A stretch of DNA of 64,000 nucleotides from Verrucomicrobiota bacterium (GTDB lineage Bacteria; Verrucomicrobiota; Verrucomicrobiia; Verrucomicrobiales; Verrucomicrobiaceae): NCBI GenBank assembly GCA_017301975.1, contig JAFLEI010000031.1, positions 24,700 through 88,699 of the forward strand, written 5' to 3'. Shown one piece after another: positions 1 to 8,163 of the stretch. The notes below the pieces were generated by a model. That model ran no database searches. It was not told the origin of the DNA and worked only from the letters and a program-made list of their open reading frames with translations. The position numbers were made by a program, and so were the translations under genes. Numbering within the stretch: position 1 is the first letter of the stretch; each line of letters begins with the position of its first letter.

Positions 1-433
1 AAGGCCGCGAACCCCAGATGATGTCCTTGGGCCGTCCGGCGTAGAGTTTGTTGTAGGCGACGTCATGCGGGTCGAGACAATGGCCGCTGAGTCCTTCCGT
101 GAGCTGAAGGGTTGTCACTCGTTGACGCTAGCCAGGCGGCGTCCATTTGAGGAGACTTTCGCTGACGTAATCGACAAAGAAACGATTTTCAGCTGAGAAG
201 TCACTGTCTTCACCCAGTTCGCGTTCCATAATGTTGGAATCGAAATACAAAATCGGTTTGCCTACAGGAATGACATCCACGTCCCTGCTCGTGCGCAAAG
301 AGGCGGGTATTTCGGGATTGACGATGGCGACGGAGGCGCTGCCAATCATCCAGACATCAGTGACTTGAACGGGCAGCCAGCGACGGAGTTCCGGCCACAG
401 AATGGCAAAATCAGCCTGCGTAAGCTCTTTCAC
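1..433 (-). pseudogene. DUF6036-like nucleotidyltransferase, interrupted by an in-frame amber codon and cut by the window edge
   Basis: Reading from a GTG at 433, the product begins VKELTQADFAILWPEL and has the layout of small AbiEii/DUF6036-type nucleotidyltransferases: a 'MIGSASVA' glycine/serine segment, then 'TSRDVDV' supplying the acidic residues. After 'KWTPPG' a TAG stands at 128-130. The same frame then continues without another stop to base 1 with family-like sequence (LDPHDVAYNKLYAGRPKD), which resembles the conserved 'LxPxDLAxSKLxAGRxKD' helix of the family. A TGG tryptophan is what one would expect at the stop. The start overlaps the end of the upstream gene by 23 bp, so the two form one operon. 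What I see is a single nonsense change; that the gene is dead is an inference, since a sequencing error or readthrough is possible. The true 3' end lies outside the window. Confidence 0.6.
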
Positions 434-794
434 GGATGCTCTCCATTTCCTGTGGTGTGACAAAGGGCGCACCTTTGAACGGCATGCCGGAGCGCAGCCG
501 CTGCCCGGTGTCTCCGCTGTCCTCGAGAATTCGGGCTACCTTTTCCACCTCGCCCGTTTGTAAAAGCGCCAGCCATTCGGCGTCATGCACGGAGAGTGTT
601 TCTTGATCGCGAAGCAACCAGTTCGTGCCTTGCTGCAGTAGCTGAGGCTGCTGGCGAAGCCTCGCGGCAACGAGTTTGCCCTTTTGCCAGCGGATCCAGT
701 CCTGCACCAGATAATTCGGCGGCAGGTCGAGCCAAGGCGGGAACATCGGGACTTCATCCGATGAACTCTGCGGTGTCTCCATTGCGACTGACAT
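411..794 (-). CDS. Hypothetical protein paired with the broken nucleotidyltransferase
   Basis: A protein of about 127 residues starting MSVAMETPQSSSDEVP; the next ATG at 782 is an equally good start. It is hydrophilic with no signal peptide. It has a basic, aromatic middle part (LVQDWIRWQKGK), a helical stretch rich in Leu/Gln and a C-terminus ending RERAYAG. I do not recognise a domain. It overlaps the following nucleotidyltransferase gene by 23 bp, which implies translational coupling. Nucleotidyltransferases of the AbiEii/DUF6036 type often sit next to a small partner in toxin-antitoxin-like pairs, so a partner or antitoxin role is conceivable. Nothing in the protein itself proves it. Confidence 0.55.
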   Translation of the reverse strand: MSVAMETPQSSSDEVPMFPPWLDLPPNYLVQDWIRWQKGKLVAARLRQQPQLLQQGTNWLLRDQETLSVHDAEWLALLQTGEVEKVARILEDSGDTGQRLRSGMPFKGAPFVTPQEMESIRERAYAG

Positions 795-862
795 GGTGCG
801 AAGATGCACCGGGCGGGGGTCTGCGGCAAGGCCGGCTTCGCAGATGTGTCTTGCGCGCCAGA

Positions 863-888
863 TTCCGGCTAAAGCCGGTACTACGGAA
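863..888. repeat. REP-like hairpin with adjacent CTAC/GTAG
   Basis: A perfect 6-bp stem CCGGCT-AA-AGCCGG lies at 865-878, followed after two bases by CTAC at 881-884; read on the minus strand this is GTAG-TA-hairpin. The outer bases TTCCG and CGGAA extend the symmetry. It lies between the end of hemA (913) and the start of the hypothetical gene at 794, so it may also act as a weak terminator for hemA. The GTAG tetranucleotide beside a hairpin is the signature of REP sequences. Confidence 0.45.
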
Positions 889-912
889 CAGCGGTGGGTG
901 ATGCGGTGCCGG

Positions 913-1983
913 TCAGGCGAGCTTGAGGCCGCCGCTGCCGGGAGATTTGAGGAAGCCGTATTTTTCGAGCTGTTCTTCGATGATGCGTTCGCAGGAGGCG
1001 AGCTGGCGTTCGCGTTCGCGGCGGCCTTCGTCGGCGATGGCCTGGAGGGCGTCGATGTCGTAGAGATAGACGCCTTCGATGTTGTTCACGGCGGGGTCCA
1101 CATCGCGCGGGACGGCGATGTCGATGATGAGCAGGGGCTCCCAGCGGCGTTTGCGCATGACCTGGTCGATCTGCTCGGGTTTGATGACAAAATGCGGGGC
1201 GCTGGTGCTGGAGATGATCACGTCCACCTCGTGCAGGGCGTGTTCCCATTCGTCGAACTTCATGGCGCGGCCCTTCATCTCGGTGGCGAGTTCGACGGCT
1301 TTGTCGTAGCTGCGGTTGGAGACGATGATGCTCTTGGCTCCGCGTGAGAGCAGGCTCTGCGCGCAGGTGCGGCTCATTTCGCCGGCGCCGACGAGCATGA
1401 CGCGGCATTCCTTGAGATCGTGGACTTTTTCGGCCAGATCGACGGCGACGCTGCCGACGCTGGTGGAGCCGCGCTGGATGGTGGTCTCGTTGCGCACCTT
1501 TTTGCCGACGGTGAAGGCCTGCTGGAAGAGCTTGTTCAGGGAGCGGCTGGTGGTGCCGGTGTCGAGGGCGACTTTGTAGGCGGATTTGACCTGGCCGAAG
1601 ATTTCCGTCTCTCCGAGCACCATGGAGTCGAGCCCGCTGACGACGCGAAAAAGGTGCCGCGCGGCCTCGGCGGAATCGAGATTGTAGAGAACGAGGGCTT
1701 CGGCGTGCTCGGGCTGCAGTTCGAAGCGTTCGATGAGGTATTGGCGCAAGGCGGCGTGGCCCTCTTTGCCGGTGGGGAGGGCGTGGGTGGCGTAGAGCTC
1801 CACGCGGTTGCAGGTGCTGAGGACGACGCTTTCCTCAAAGCCCGGCAGTCCGCGCACCTGCTGCACAGCCAGAGGCACCTGCGCCTCGGGGAACGCCAGG
1901 CGCTCACGCACCTCGACGGGGGTGGTTTTGTAGTTCAGGCCCACACAGACGAGGCCGCTGCGAATGTCCGTCGGCTCAGGCAT
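913..1983 (-). CDS. hemA: Glutamyl-tRNA reductase
   Basis: A 356-residue enzyme that reduces glutamyl-tRNA(Glu) to glutamate-1-semialdehyde with NADPH, the first committed step of C5-pathway tetrapyrrole (heme) synthesis in the cytoplasm. The N-terminal catalytic domain shows GLNYKTTPVEVRERLAF and the STCNRVELYA motif that carries the nucleophilic Cys. The signature FRVVSGLDSMVLGE follows, then the NADPH-binding glycine motif VGAGEMS. It is somewhat shorter than the ~420 residues of enterobacterial HemA because the C-terminal dimerisation helix region is short. The ATG overlaps the end of the upstream hemX/ccsA-like gene by 8 bp, so the two are translationally coupled. That matches the common hemX-hemA association. 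Confidence 0.95.
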   Translation of the reverse strand: MPEPTDIRSGLVCVGLNYKTTPVEVRERLAFPEAQVPLAVQQVRGLPGFEESVVLSTCNRVELYATHALPTGKEGHAALRQYLIERFELQPEHAEALVLYNLDSAEAARHLFRVVSGLDSMVLGETEIFGQVKSAYKVALDTGTTSRSLNKLFQQAFTVGKKVRNETTIQRGSTSVGSVAVDLAEKVHDLKECRVMLVGAGEMSRTCAQSLLSRGAKSIIVSNRSYDKAVELATEMKGRAMKFDEWEHALHEVDVIISSTSAPHFVIKPEQIDQVMRKRRWEPLLIIDIAVPRDVDPAVNNIEGVYLYDIDALQAIADEGRRERERQLASCERIIEEQLEKYGFLKSPGSGGLKLA

Positions 1984-2755
1984 GCGTGACGATCCACAGG
2001 GAGATGAACGGCAGAATGAAGCCGATGACGGCCAGCCACGCGGTCTTGCGCGGGGAGGTGAAATGTTTCCACATCAGGAGGGAGATGACCGCGTAAAGAG
2101 CCCAGACGATCCAGGCAAAGACGACGTGGCCGGTCTTGGTCATGGGCAGATGCAGGGCAAAGGAGATGCCCAGTGCGATGCTCAGGAGCAGCAGGCCCAA
2201 GCGCACGGTGCGCTGGATGGCGTGCGCGAGGCCCTGGATGGGCGGTAGCTGGTAAAAGAGGCCGCCAATGTGGTGGCGCTTGAGCATGCGCTCCTGGATG
2301 AGGTACATCACACCGGTGATGCAGGCCAGGGCAAAGGCCGCATAGGAGATGAGAGCCAGCGCGATGTGGAGCTCCACCAGCGCATTGATGGGCCCCTTGG
2401 GAGGGTAGGGCGCGAAGCCGTTCATGAACGCCATCCCCTGCATCAGAGCGACCAGCGGCGCGGTGAAAAGGCCCAGAAGGGACAGCCGGAACGAGGAGCC
2501 GAGCAGAAAGTACAGCAGCACGACGCTCCATGAGATGAAGACCAGAATGTCCGGCAGGCTGCGGATGGGGCACTGCCGCACCTCCTCCCCGCGCAGGTAG
2601 ATGAAGCCGGTCTGCAGTGCAAAGCCCAGCGACATGAGCATGACCTGAGCTCGCGCCCGCTTCCACGCACCCGCCTTCAGAGCCAGCAGCGCCTGCACCA
2701 CCGCGCCCACAAAGACGAGCGTGGCGGCAAGAAGCAGTTGCAGGGAGGGAGGCAT
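1976..2755 (-). CDS. CcsA/HemX-family cytochrome c assembly-type membrane protein
   Basis: A 259-residue polytopic inner-membrane protein with about eight hydrophobic segments, belonging to the CcsA/HemX (cytochrome c assembly protein) superfamily. Typical features are the central block around ELHIALALISYAAFALA with the putative heme-ligand His, followed by YLIQERMLKRH, and a second His near WKHFTSPRK. HemX-type members are encoded next to hemA and influence glutamyl-tRNA reductase levels in Bacillus; CcsA members handle heme for c-type cytochromes. The overlap with hemA favours the HemX-like role, but sequence alone does not separate the two. The gene begins 429 bp from the divergently transcribed apt. 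Confidence 0.8.
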   Translation of the reverse strand: MPPSLQLLLAATLVFVGAVVQALLALKAGAWKRARAQVMLMSLGFALQTGFIYLRGEEVRQCPIRSLPDILVFISWSVVLLYFLLGSSFRLSLLGLFTAPLVALMQGMAFMNGFAPYPPKGPINALVELHIALALISYAAFALACITGVMYLIQERMLKRHHIGGLFYQLPPIQGLAHAIQRTVRLGLLLLSIALGISFALHLPMTKTGHVVFAWIVWALYAVISLLMWKHFTSPRKTAWLAVIGFILPFISLWIVTHA

Positions 2756-2954
2756 GGAAAAAGCGGAAGGGACGGATACTCGCGGCCTTGGGGCGTTTCT
2801 GCAAGGGTGAAGACGTTGGTCGCGGCTTGTCAGTCTGGCGGAGATGTGCTCTTATTTTGTCATGGCTGCCGTCAAAAACCGCGATTCTGGAAGCAAGGCC
2901 CAAGCTGCCATGGTGAGCTGTGAGCTGCCTGAATCCGCCCCATGTGACGATTTG

Positions 2955-3065
2955 ATGTATGAAATCTAGGTCCGGCGGAAGATTGACAGCGGTCTGGCGG
3001 ACATCGCAGCCGGACGAGTGAAGACCCATGAAGAGGTGCTGTTGAAGTTTGGTCTCGCTGGTTGA
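2955..3065 (+). pseudogene. Possible remnant of a small antitoxin gene
   Basis: One frame reads MYEI, a TAG at 2967-2969, then VRRKIDSGLADIAAG and RVKTHEEVLLKFGLAG before a TGA at 3063-3065. The pattern 'RxKIxxGLADIxAGRVxxHEEV' resembles the C-terminal tail of many small type II antitoxins (ParD/RHH and related families). No start codon with an open frame and no toxin gene follow. I read this as the surviving 3' end of an addiction-module antitoxin. Chance resemblance over some 30 residues is possible, so confidence is low. Confidence 0.35.
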
Positions 3066-3084
3066 TGGCGGGCGCGCTTGGATC

Positions 3085-3126
3085 GAGGACGAGTAGGAGT
3101 AGGAGTAGGAGGACGAGGACGAGGAC
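3085..3126. repeat. Hexanucleotide tandem repeat, 7 copies
   Basis: Seven contiguous 6-bp units: GAGGAC, three GAGTAG, three GAGGAC. The array ends 58 bp before the apt start codon, inside the apt-glnD upstream region. Such short tandem repeats change copy number by slippage; here that would alter spacing in the apt leader, not a reading frame. Confidence 0.8.
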
Positions 3127-3184
3127 GACTCATGCTGGCGCATGACGCTTGCGCATCCGCGCATCTCCTCCATGATCGCAGGGC

Positions 3185-3718
3185 ATGGCCCCCGACATTC
3201 TTGACAGCATCCGCCGGACGATCCGCGACGTGCCTGATTTTCCCAATCCCGGCATCCTCTTCAAGGACATCACGCCGGTGCTGGCCAATCCGACGCTGCT
3301 GGCGCAGGTGATTGATGGCATGATCGAGACCACGGGCATCACCGAGGTGGACAAGGTCGTGGGGATCGACGCCCGGGGTTTCATCTTTGGAGCGCTGATC
3401 GCCGAGCGACTGGGGGCGGGGTTCATCCCGGTGCGCAAGAAGGGCAAGCTGCCCTGGCAAACGCGGGGGATTGATTATGCGCTGGAATACGGCACGAACT
3501 CGGTGGAGATGCACCTGGATGCCATCGCCCCGGGGGAGACGGTGCTGCTGGCGGACGATCTGCTGGCCACGGGGGGCACGGCGGCGGCGGCGCTGCATCT
3601 CATCGCCGAGGCGGGCGGCAAGGTGCTGGGAAGCACGTTTTTCATTGAACTGGCCTTCCTCGGCGGGCGCAAACATGTGAGTGATGCCGGCCCGGTCCAC
3701 TCCCTGATCACTTACTGA
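3185..3718 (+). CDS. apt: Adenine phosphoribosyltransferase
   Basis: A 177-residue cytoplasmic purine-salvage enzyme that makes AMP from adenine and PRPP. The N-terminus IRDVPDFPNPGILFKDITPV is diagnostic of bacterial APRT. GIDARGFIFGA, the PYR-site segment VPVRKKGKLP (here FIPVRKKGKLPWQT) and the PRPP-binding loop VLLADDLLATGGTA follow. The length matches the family (about 170-180). It is followed after only 11 bp by glnD in the same direction, so the two are probably co-transcribed. A short tandem repeat lies just upstream. Confidence 0.95.
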   Translation: MAPDILDSIRRTIRDVPDFPNPGILFKDITPVLANPTLLAQVIDGMIETTGITEVDKVVGIDARGFIFGALIAERLGAGFIPVRKKGKLPWQTRGIDYALEYGTNSVEMHLDAIAPGETVLLADDLLATGGTAAAALHLIAEAGGKVLGSTFFIELAFLGGRKHVSDAGPVHSLITY

Positions 3719-3729
3719 CCCCTGCTGCG

Positions 3730-6525
3730 ATGACCGAACGCGACTACCTGCGGCACCTGAACAAAAGCGCGCAGAAATTTTTCCCGCCCGAGGACAAGCT
3801 GCCGCGCGGCCGCACCGAAACGCTGCGGCAGGCCAAGCGCTTCCTCAAGATCAAGGAGCAGCGCATCAAGCAGCGGCACCGCTCGGGCAGCTTCAGCGGC
3901 GCAGAAATCTGCCGCATGCGCTCGGATGTGATGGATATCCTGGTGCGCATCCTGTGGGAGGAGGCTCTTTCGGCCCTGGACCCCGCAGTGCGTGCCAATC
4001 TCAATGTCAGTGTGATCGCTCATGGGGGCTATGGACGGCGGGTGATGAGTCCGGGCAGCGATGTGGACCTCACCTTCATGTTTCCCGGAAACAGCGGCAA
4101 GGTGTCCACCGAAGTCGTGCAGCTGATCCGGGACTACCTGCTGTACTTCTATGATTTGAAGCTGAAGGTCGGCCATGGCTCGCGCTGCGTGGGCGAGTGC
4201 ATCAAGCTGGCGAATGAGAGCATGGAAACGAAGACCGCGCTGATGGAGGCCCGGCTCGTGACCGGCCAGAAGACGGCGTTTGAGGAGTTCCGCGCGCGCT
4301 TTGACAAGGAATGCATGGACGGGCAGGAAGGGGACTTTTTGAAGCTGCGGCAGATCGATCTGACCAACCGCCACACCAAGTATGAGAACACGCCCTTTGT
4401 GCAGGAGCCGCATGTGAAGAACGGCTGCGGCGGCCTGCGCGACTACCAGAACCTGATCTGGATGACGTATGCGCGGCACCGCACGCTGAACCCCAAGGAT
4501 CTTGTGGCGCTGGGCCTGATCTCCAAGGCGGGCTGGAAGGAAGTGGAGCAGGGGTATGAGTTCATCCTGCGGGTGCGCAATGAGATGCACTACACCGAAA
4601 AGCGCGCCGAAGACCTCTTAACTTTGCGCCTGCAGGGGCCGGTGGCCACGCACCTGGGCTACCGTCACAAGCGCATCCTGCGCCGGATCGAGGCGCTGAT
4701 GCACGGCTACTACACGGCCACGCGCGACATTTTGCAGCGCAGCAACGAGGTGATGGACCGCTTCCATCTTCAGGCGCTGGAGACGCGCAAGCAGAGCAAG
4801 CTGATGGGCTTCATCGCGCGGCGGAAGGCGGAGAAGGAGCAGGAGAGCTTTGATGGCTTCAACCGGAAGCATGAGCGCCTGTATGCGGAGGGCCCGACGA
4901 TCTTCAAGGACGACCCGGAGCGCATGATGCGCCTCTTTCTTCACACGCAGAAGCGCCACCTGCGCCTCAGCCCGGACTTGTTTCAGCTTATTCAGGACAA
5001 CTTCCGCCTGGTGGACACGAGCTTCCGCTACAACAAGGCCAACCGCGAGACGTTTGAAACGATCCTCTCCCACAAGGGCGATGCGGCGCGCACGCTGCGG
5101 CAGATGCACCGCGTGGGCTTCATCGGCCGGTACATGCCGGAGTTTGGCGCGCTGACCAATCTGGTGCAGCATGAGTTTTTCCATCTCTACACGGCGGACG
5201 AGCACACGCTGCGCACCATCGACAAGCTGGATGAGCTGAGCGATCCCACCCTCAAAGGGGTGGATCTTTTTCAGCAGCTTTTTCACGATCTGCACCAGCC
5301 CTATGTGCTCTACCTCGCCCTGCTGCTGCATGATGCCGGCCGCGCGGCGAACAAGAAGACCCACAGCGACGAAAGCACCACGCTGGCCGCGGCGGTGTCC
5401 CGCCGCCTCCAGATCAAAGGGGAGCGCCGCCGCCTGCTGCTCTTCCTGGTGGACAATCACCTGCTGATGTACCGGACCGCCACGACCAAGAGCCTGGATG
5501 ACCCGCAGGTCATCGAGGAATTTGTGAGCATCGTGCGCACGAAGGAGAATCTGGACACACTGATGCTGATGACCTATGCCGACTCCAAGGGTACGAGCGA
5601 CAAGAGCTGGTCCGGCTACAAGGAGGCGTCCATCCGCCAGCTCTACCACAGCACGCTGCGTTTCATGAACGCGCCGGCGGATTTCATGCGCAATGTGCAG
5701 GTGCCGCTGGTGGATCTGAAAAAGGAAGTGATGCGCATCCTCGGCGCCGGCTTTGAGGCGGAGGTGGACGCTCACTTCCGGCACATGCCGCCCTCGTATT
5801 TCAACTTTCGCGAGGCCGAGCTTATCGCCACGCATCTGCGCCAGTTCCGGCAGTTTTTTGAGCAGCTCATCCGTGAAGAGGCGGCCGCGGGCCTGCTGCC
5901 GGTCATGGTCTGGGTGGATCATGTGGACCAGGGCTACAGCGAGCTCACCGTTGTGTGCTGGGACCGCCACCTGCTCCTTGCGCGCATTTCCGGCGCCCTG
6001 GCTGCGGAAAGCATCAACATTCTCAGCGCGGATCTGTATCAGCGTGCGGATCACCTCGTGCTGGACACCTTCCGCGTCTGCAACACGAACTTCGCGGCTG
6101 TCACCACGAAGAGCGCGCGCATGCGTGTGGAGGAGTCCGTGCGAAAGGCCTTCTGCGGGCAGAGCTTTGATTTCGGCGAGGCCATCCTTCAGAAGCTCGG
6201 CAAGTCAATCACGATGCTCGATGAGATCGGCGCGGAAATTCCGCAGCGCATCTACGTGAACAACCATCTTTCTGCGGATCAAACCGTGCTGGAGCTGCAG
6301 CTCGTGGACCGCCTGGGGCTGCTCTATGACATCTTCATGGCCATCGGCCGCCTCGGGCACAATGTCACCCACGCGCGCATCAGCACGGAGAAAGGGGTCG
6401 CCATTGACGCCATCTACGTGCAGGACGAGCACAGCCGGAAACTTACCGACCGCGAGGATCTGGACGAACTGGCCGCCGCCGTGACGGAGGCCGCGCATCT
6501 GAGGCTGCGGTCCGGGAAGGAGTGA
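3730..6525 (+). CDS. glnD: [Protein-PII] uridylyltransferase/uridylyl-removing enzyme
   Basis: A 931-residue bifunctional sensor of glutamine that uridylylates PII (GlnB/GlnK) under nitrogen limitation and de-uridylylates it when glutamine is high. The domain order fits GlnD: a nucleotidyltransferase core with GGYGRR at about residues 99-104 and the metal ligands in SDVDL (Asp111, Asp113); a central HD domain with His534-Asp535 (LLHDAGRA) for the removing activity; and two C-terminal ACT domains (from about 738 and 853) that bind glutamine. All catalytic residues I can check are present and the length is normal. It is probably the second gene of an apt-glnD operon. Confidence 0.92.
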   Translation: MTERDYLRHLNKSAQKFFPPEDKLPRGRTETLRQAKRFLKIKEQRIKQRHRSGSFSGAEICRMRSDVMDILVRILWEEALSALDPAVRANLNVSVIAHGGYGRRVMSPGSDVDLTFMFPGNSGKVSTEVVQLIRDYLLYFYDLKLKVGHGSRCVGECIKLANESMETKTALMEARLVTGQKTAFEEFRARFDKECMDGQEGDFLKLRQIDLTNRHTKYENTPFVQEPHVKNGCGGLRDYQNLIWMTYARHRTLNPKDLVALGLISKAGWKEVEQGYEFILRVRNEMHYTEKRAEDLLTLRLQGPVATHLGYRHKRILRRIEALMHGYYTATRDILQRSNEVMDRFHLQALETRKQSKLMGFIARRKAEKEQESFDGFNRKHERLYAEGPTIFKDDPERMMRLFLHTQKRHLRLSPDLFQLIQDNFRLVDTSFRYNKANRETFETILSHKGDAARTLRQMHRVGFIGRYMPEFGALTNLVQHEFFHLYTADEHTLRTIDKLDELSDPTLKGVDLFQQLFHDLHQPYVLYLALLLHDAGRAANKKTHSDESTTLAAAVSRRLQIKGERRRLLLFLVDNHLLMYRTATTKSLDDPQVIEEFVSIVRTKENLDTLMLMTYADSKGTSDKSWSGYKEASIRQLYHSTLRFMNAPADFMRNVQVPLVDLKKEVMRILGAGFEAEVDAHFRHMPPSYFNFREAELIATHLRQFRQFFEQLIREEAAAGLLPVMVWVDHVDQGYSELTVVCWDRHLLLARISGALAAESINILSADLYQRADHLVLDTFRVCNTNFAAVTTKSARMRVEESVRKAFCGQSFDFGEAILQKLGKSITMLDEIGAEIPQRIYVNNHLSADQTVLELQLVDRLGLLYDIFMAIGRLGHNVTHARISTEKGVAIDAIYVQDEHSRKLTDREDLDELAAAVTEAAHLRLRSGKE

Positions 6526-6538
6526 TAGGGTGCCGCAT

Positions 6539-6582
6539 CCCGCCGAGCAGGCAAGGGCAAGCAGGGTTTGCTCGTAGGCGGG
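6539..6582. terminator. Imperfect hairpin after glnD
   Basis: CCCGCC (6539-6544) pairs with GGCGGG (6577-6582), and GAGCA (6545-6549) with TGCTC (6569-6573), leaving a 3-nt bulge on the right arm. It sits 14 bp after the glnD stop, between convergent genes. There is no U-run, so an intrinsic terminator is only a suggestion. Confidence 0.35.
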
Positions 6583-6635
6583 ACCAGCCACCGAAGGAAT
6601 GTTGAGGGAGCGGGGATCGATTCGCGCGCTCTACC

Positions 6636-7203
6636 TCATCGCGGATGAATGCCCTCGCAGATTTCTTCGATGACTTTGGCGTTGAAGGCGGGGATGTCGG
6701 CGGGTTTGCGGCTGGTGACGATGCCGTGGTCCACGACGACTTCTTCGTCCACCCAGAGGCCGCCGGCGTTTTTGACGTCGGTTTGAATGGCGGGCCAGGA
6801 GGTCATGTGAAGGTTGCTCACCAAGCCGGCCTCGATGAGGAGCCAGGGGCCGTGGCAGATGGCGCCGATGGGCTTGCCGGATTGGCCAAACTCGCGAACC
6901 CAGTCCACGGCTTCGGGGGTGGAGCGGAGTGCGTCGGGATTCATGAGGCCGCCGGGGAGGACGAGGGCGTCGAAGTCGCTCTGGCGGGCATTGCGCAGCG
7001 GGATGTCCACGTCGAATTCATCGCCATTTTTTGGCATGGCGCATGCCTTGGATTTTGCCTTTTTTGGGCGAAACGATGCTGACGGTGGCGCCTGCTTCCT
7101 GCAGGGCTTTCATGGGTTCTTCGAGCTCGGACTGCTCGAAGCCGTCGGTGGCGAGAATGGCGATGCGTTTTTCGGCGAGGGGGGTGTCGTTGAGGATTTT
7201 CAT
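6636..7203 (-). pseudogene. DJ-1/PfpI-family protein (protease/deglycase type) with a frameshift
   Basis: Two overlapping reading frames together make one ~188-residue PfpI-type protein. The N-terminal part from the ATG at 7203 (MKILNDTPLAEKRIAIL, DGFEQSELEEP) runs to GKIQGMRHAKK and stops. The remainder (GDEFDVDIPLRNA, DALVLPGG, and the nucleophile-elbow motif AICHGPWLLIEAG with Cys-His) is in the next frame. The switch falls in a run of six A residues at about 7030-7035; removing one A restores a continuous protein. The ATG at 7203 has an AGAGG just upstream. Family members are intracellular glutamine-amidotransferase-like hydrolases or deglycases. A real mutation, a sequencing error, or slippage on the A-run during expression would all explain what I see. 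Confidence 0.7.
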
Positions 7204-7272
7204 GCCTCTAGATCGCACGCCACGCCGCCATGGATGATCAGGTGGCACCCCCACTGTGCAGTGAGGGAGAGG

Positions 7273-7506
7273 CTAGCTGCTCCGGTAACGCTTTGCCAGC
7301 CTGCCGGTAGGGGTCAAAACACCGCAGGATTTAAGAGACTCCACCATCTCAGCCTGGGTCATGCTCTTCACATGTGCGAGAACGGAATCCAGCTGCTTTT
7401 GTGTGATGTAACCATAAGGAATCCAACCGCTTGAAGCAGTGCGTTGCACAACTTCACGGCGTCTTCGTGCCTTGGGAGCGGTGGTAGCTTTTGAAACCTT
7501 TGGCAT
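7273..7506 (-). CDS. Small basic protein, possible antitoxin/partner of the ART-like gene
   Basis: A 77-residue protein with a very basic N-terminus (KATTAPKARRRREVVQRTA) and a C-terminal helical part containing SMTQAEMVESLKSCGVLTPTGRLAKRY, which looks like a small helix-turn-helix or helical bundle. I do not recognise the family. It follows the ART-like gene by 21 bp on the same strand, so the two are likely co-transcribed. Small proteins next to DUF3990-like toxins often act as antitoxins, which is the basis for the suggestion. Confidence 0.5.
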   Translation of the reverse strand: MPKVSKATTAPKARRRREVVQRTASSGWIPYGYITQKQLDSVLAHVKSMTQAEMVESLKSCGVLTPTGRLAKRYRSS

Positions 7507-7527
7507 GAGCGTAAATTGCCCGCAATA

Positions 7528-8103
7528 TCAATGACTGTCAACGGTTGCAGGATGGAAGAACCCCAAAATGGCCGCCGGATCTCTGACGGCAATCTGGATA
7601 TGAGAGTGCATAAAAATCTGCGCTGATGGGTAGAGAGGCTCTCCTTCAACAAAAACTCCCCGTACCGTCTGAAAACGGACCTCCAACTTTTCTTCAACAA
7701 TCGGTATCGCCCAGTTGAGAAAGGCGCAATCAAGCCTGTGAAGCTTGCGTGCAGGATCGTTGACAGGCGGCACATCGTCTGCTCCCTCAACGGATTTATT
7801 GAAATTGAGGAACATGCCACGCAGAAGATCGGTGAACCTGACATCCAGCAGGTCGAAGCAATTCCCAAGCTGGATCAGCGCACCGACCACTGCCGGAGTG
7901 ACCACCTTCCGTCGGAGCTTCATAAACTGCGCCCATTCCATCGCTCTGGCTGGGCCGTGTTCCCAGAAATAGATGCCATTGCCCAGCCAGTCGTAATCGT
8001 TGGCGCTCTCGTTCAGCTTTCCGCCACGAAAGCACTCCTCGACCACAGATTGATCGCAGCCATGATAAGCGATGACCTGGCGTTGGTAGGCGGCAAACGA
8101 CAT
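7528..8103 (-). CDS. ADP-ribosyltransferase-like protein (DUF3990-like), candidate toxin
   Basis: A 191-residue protein counted from the ATG at 8103; a TTG 36 bp upstream is a less likely start. Near the N-terminus it has YHGCD (residues 13-17), then SANDYDWLGNGIYFWE (33-48) with ARAMEWA. At the C-terminus it has SAQIFMHSHIQIAVRDP. The 'YHG ... GxGIYFW ... A..WA ... HIQIAVR' layout resembles DUF3990 and related ADP-ribosyltransferase-fold proteins that often occur in toxin-antitoxin loci. This is pattern recognition, not a database match. No signal peptide or membrane segment is seen, so it acts in the cytoplasm. Its downstream neighbour is a small basic protein that could neutralise it. Confidence 0.5.
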   Translation of the reverse strand: MSFAAYQRQVIAYHGCDQSVVEECFRGGKLNESANDYDWLGNGIYFWEHGPARAMEWAQFMKLRRKVVTPAVVGALIQLGNCFDLLDVRFTDLLRGMFLNFNKSVEGADDVPPVNDPARKLHRLDCAFLNWAIPIVEEKLEVRFQTVRGVFVEGEPLYPSAQIFMHSHIQIAVRDPAAILGFFHPATVDSH

Positions 8104-8163
8104 GAACTGGAAATGAGATGAACCATCAGCAGCCGTCAATCGAAAGCGAGCAGGGAGATTTCT

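Larger units (their letters stand above)
2756..3184. other. 429-bp divergent intergenic region between hemX/ccsA-like and apt
   Basis: The space must contain the promoters of hemX-hemA (minus) and apt-glnD (plus), but I see no convincing -35/-10 pair. It holds a decayed antitoxin-like reading frame (2955-3065) and a run of hexanucleotide repeats (3085-3126), both described separately. The rest, 2756-2950, shows nothing recognisable. Confidence 0.5.

Noticed and set aside
4618..6054. 478-codon antisense frame inside glnD
   Set aside because: Shadow of glnD; no motif, and the glnD frame has all catalytic residues.
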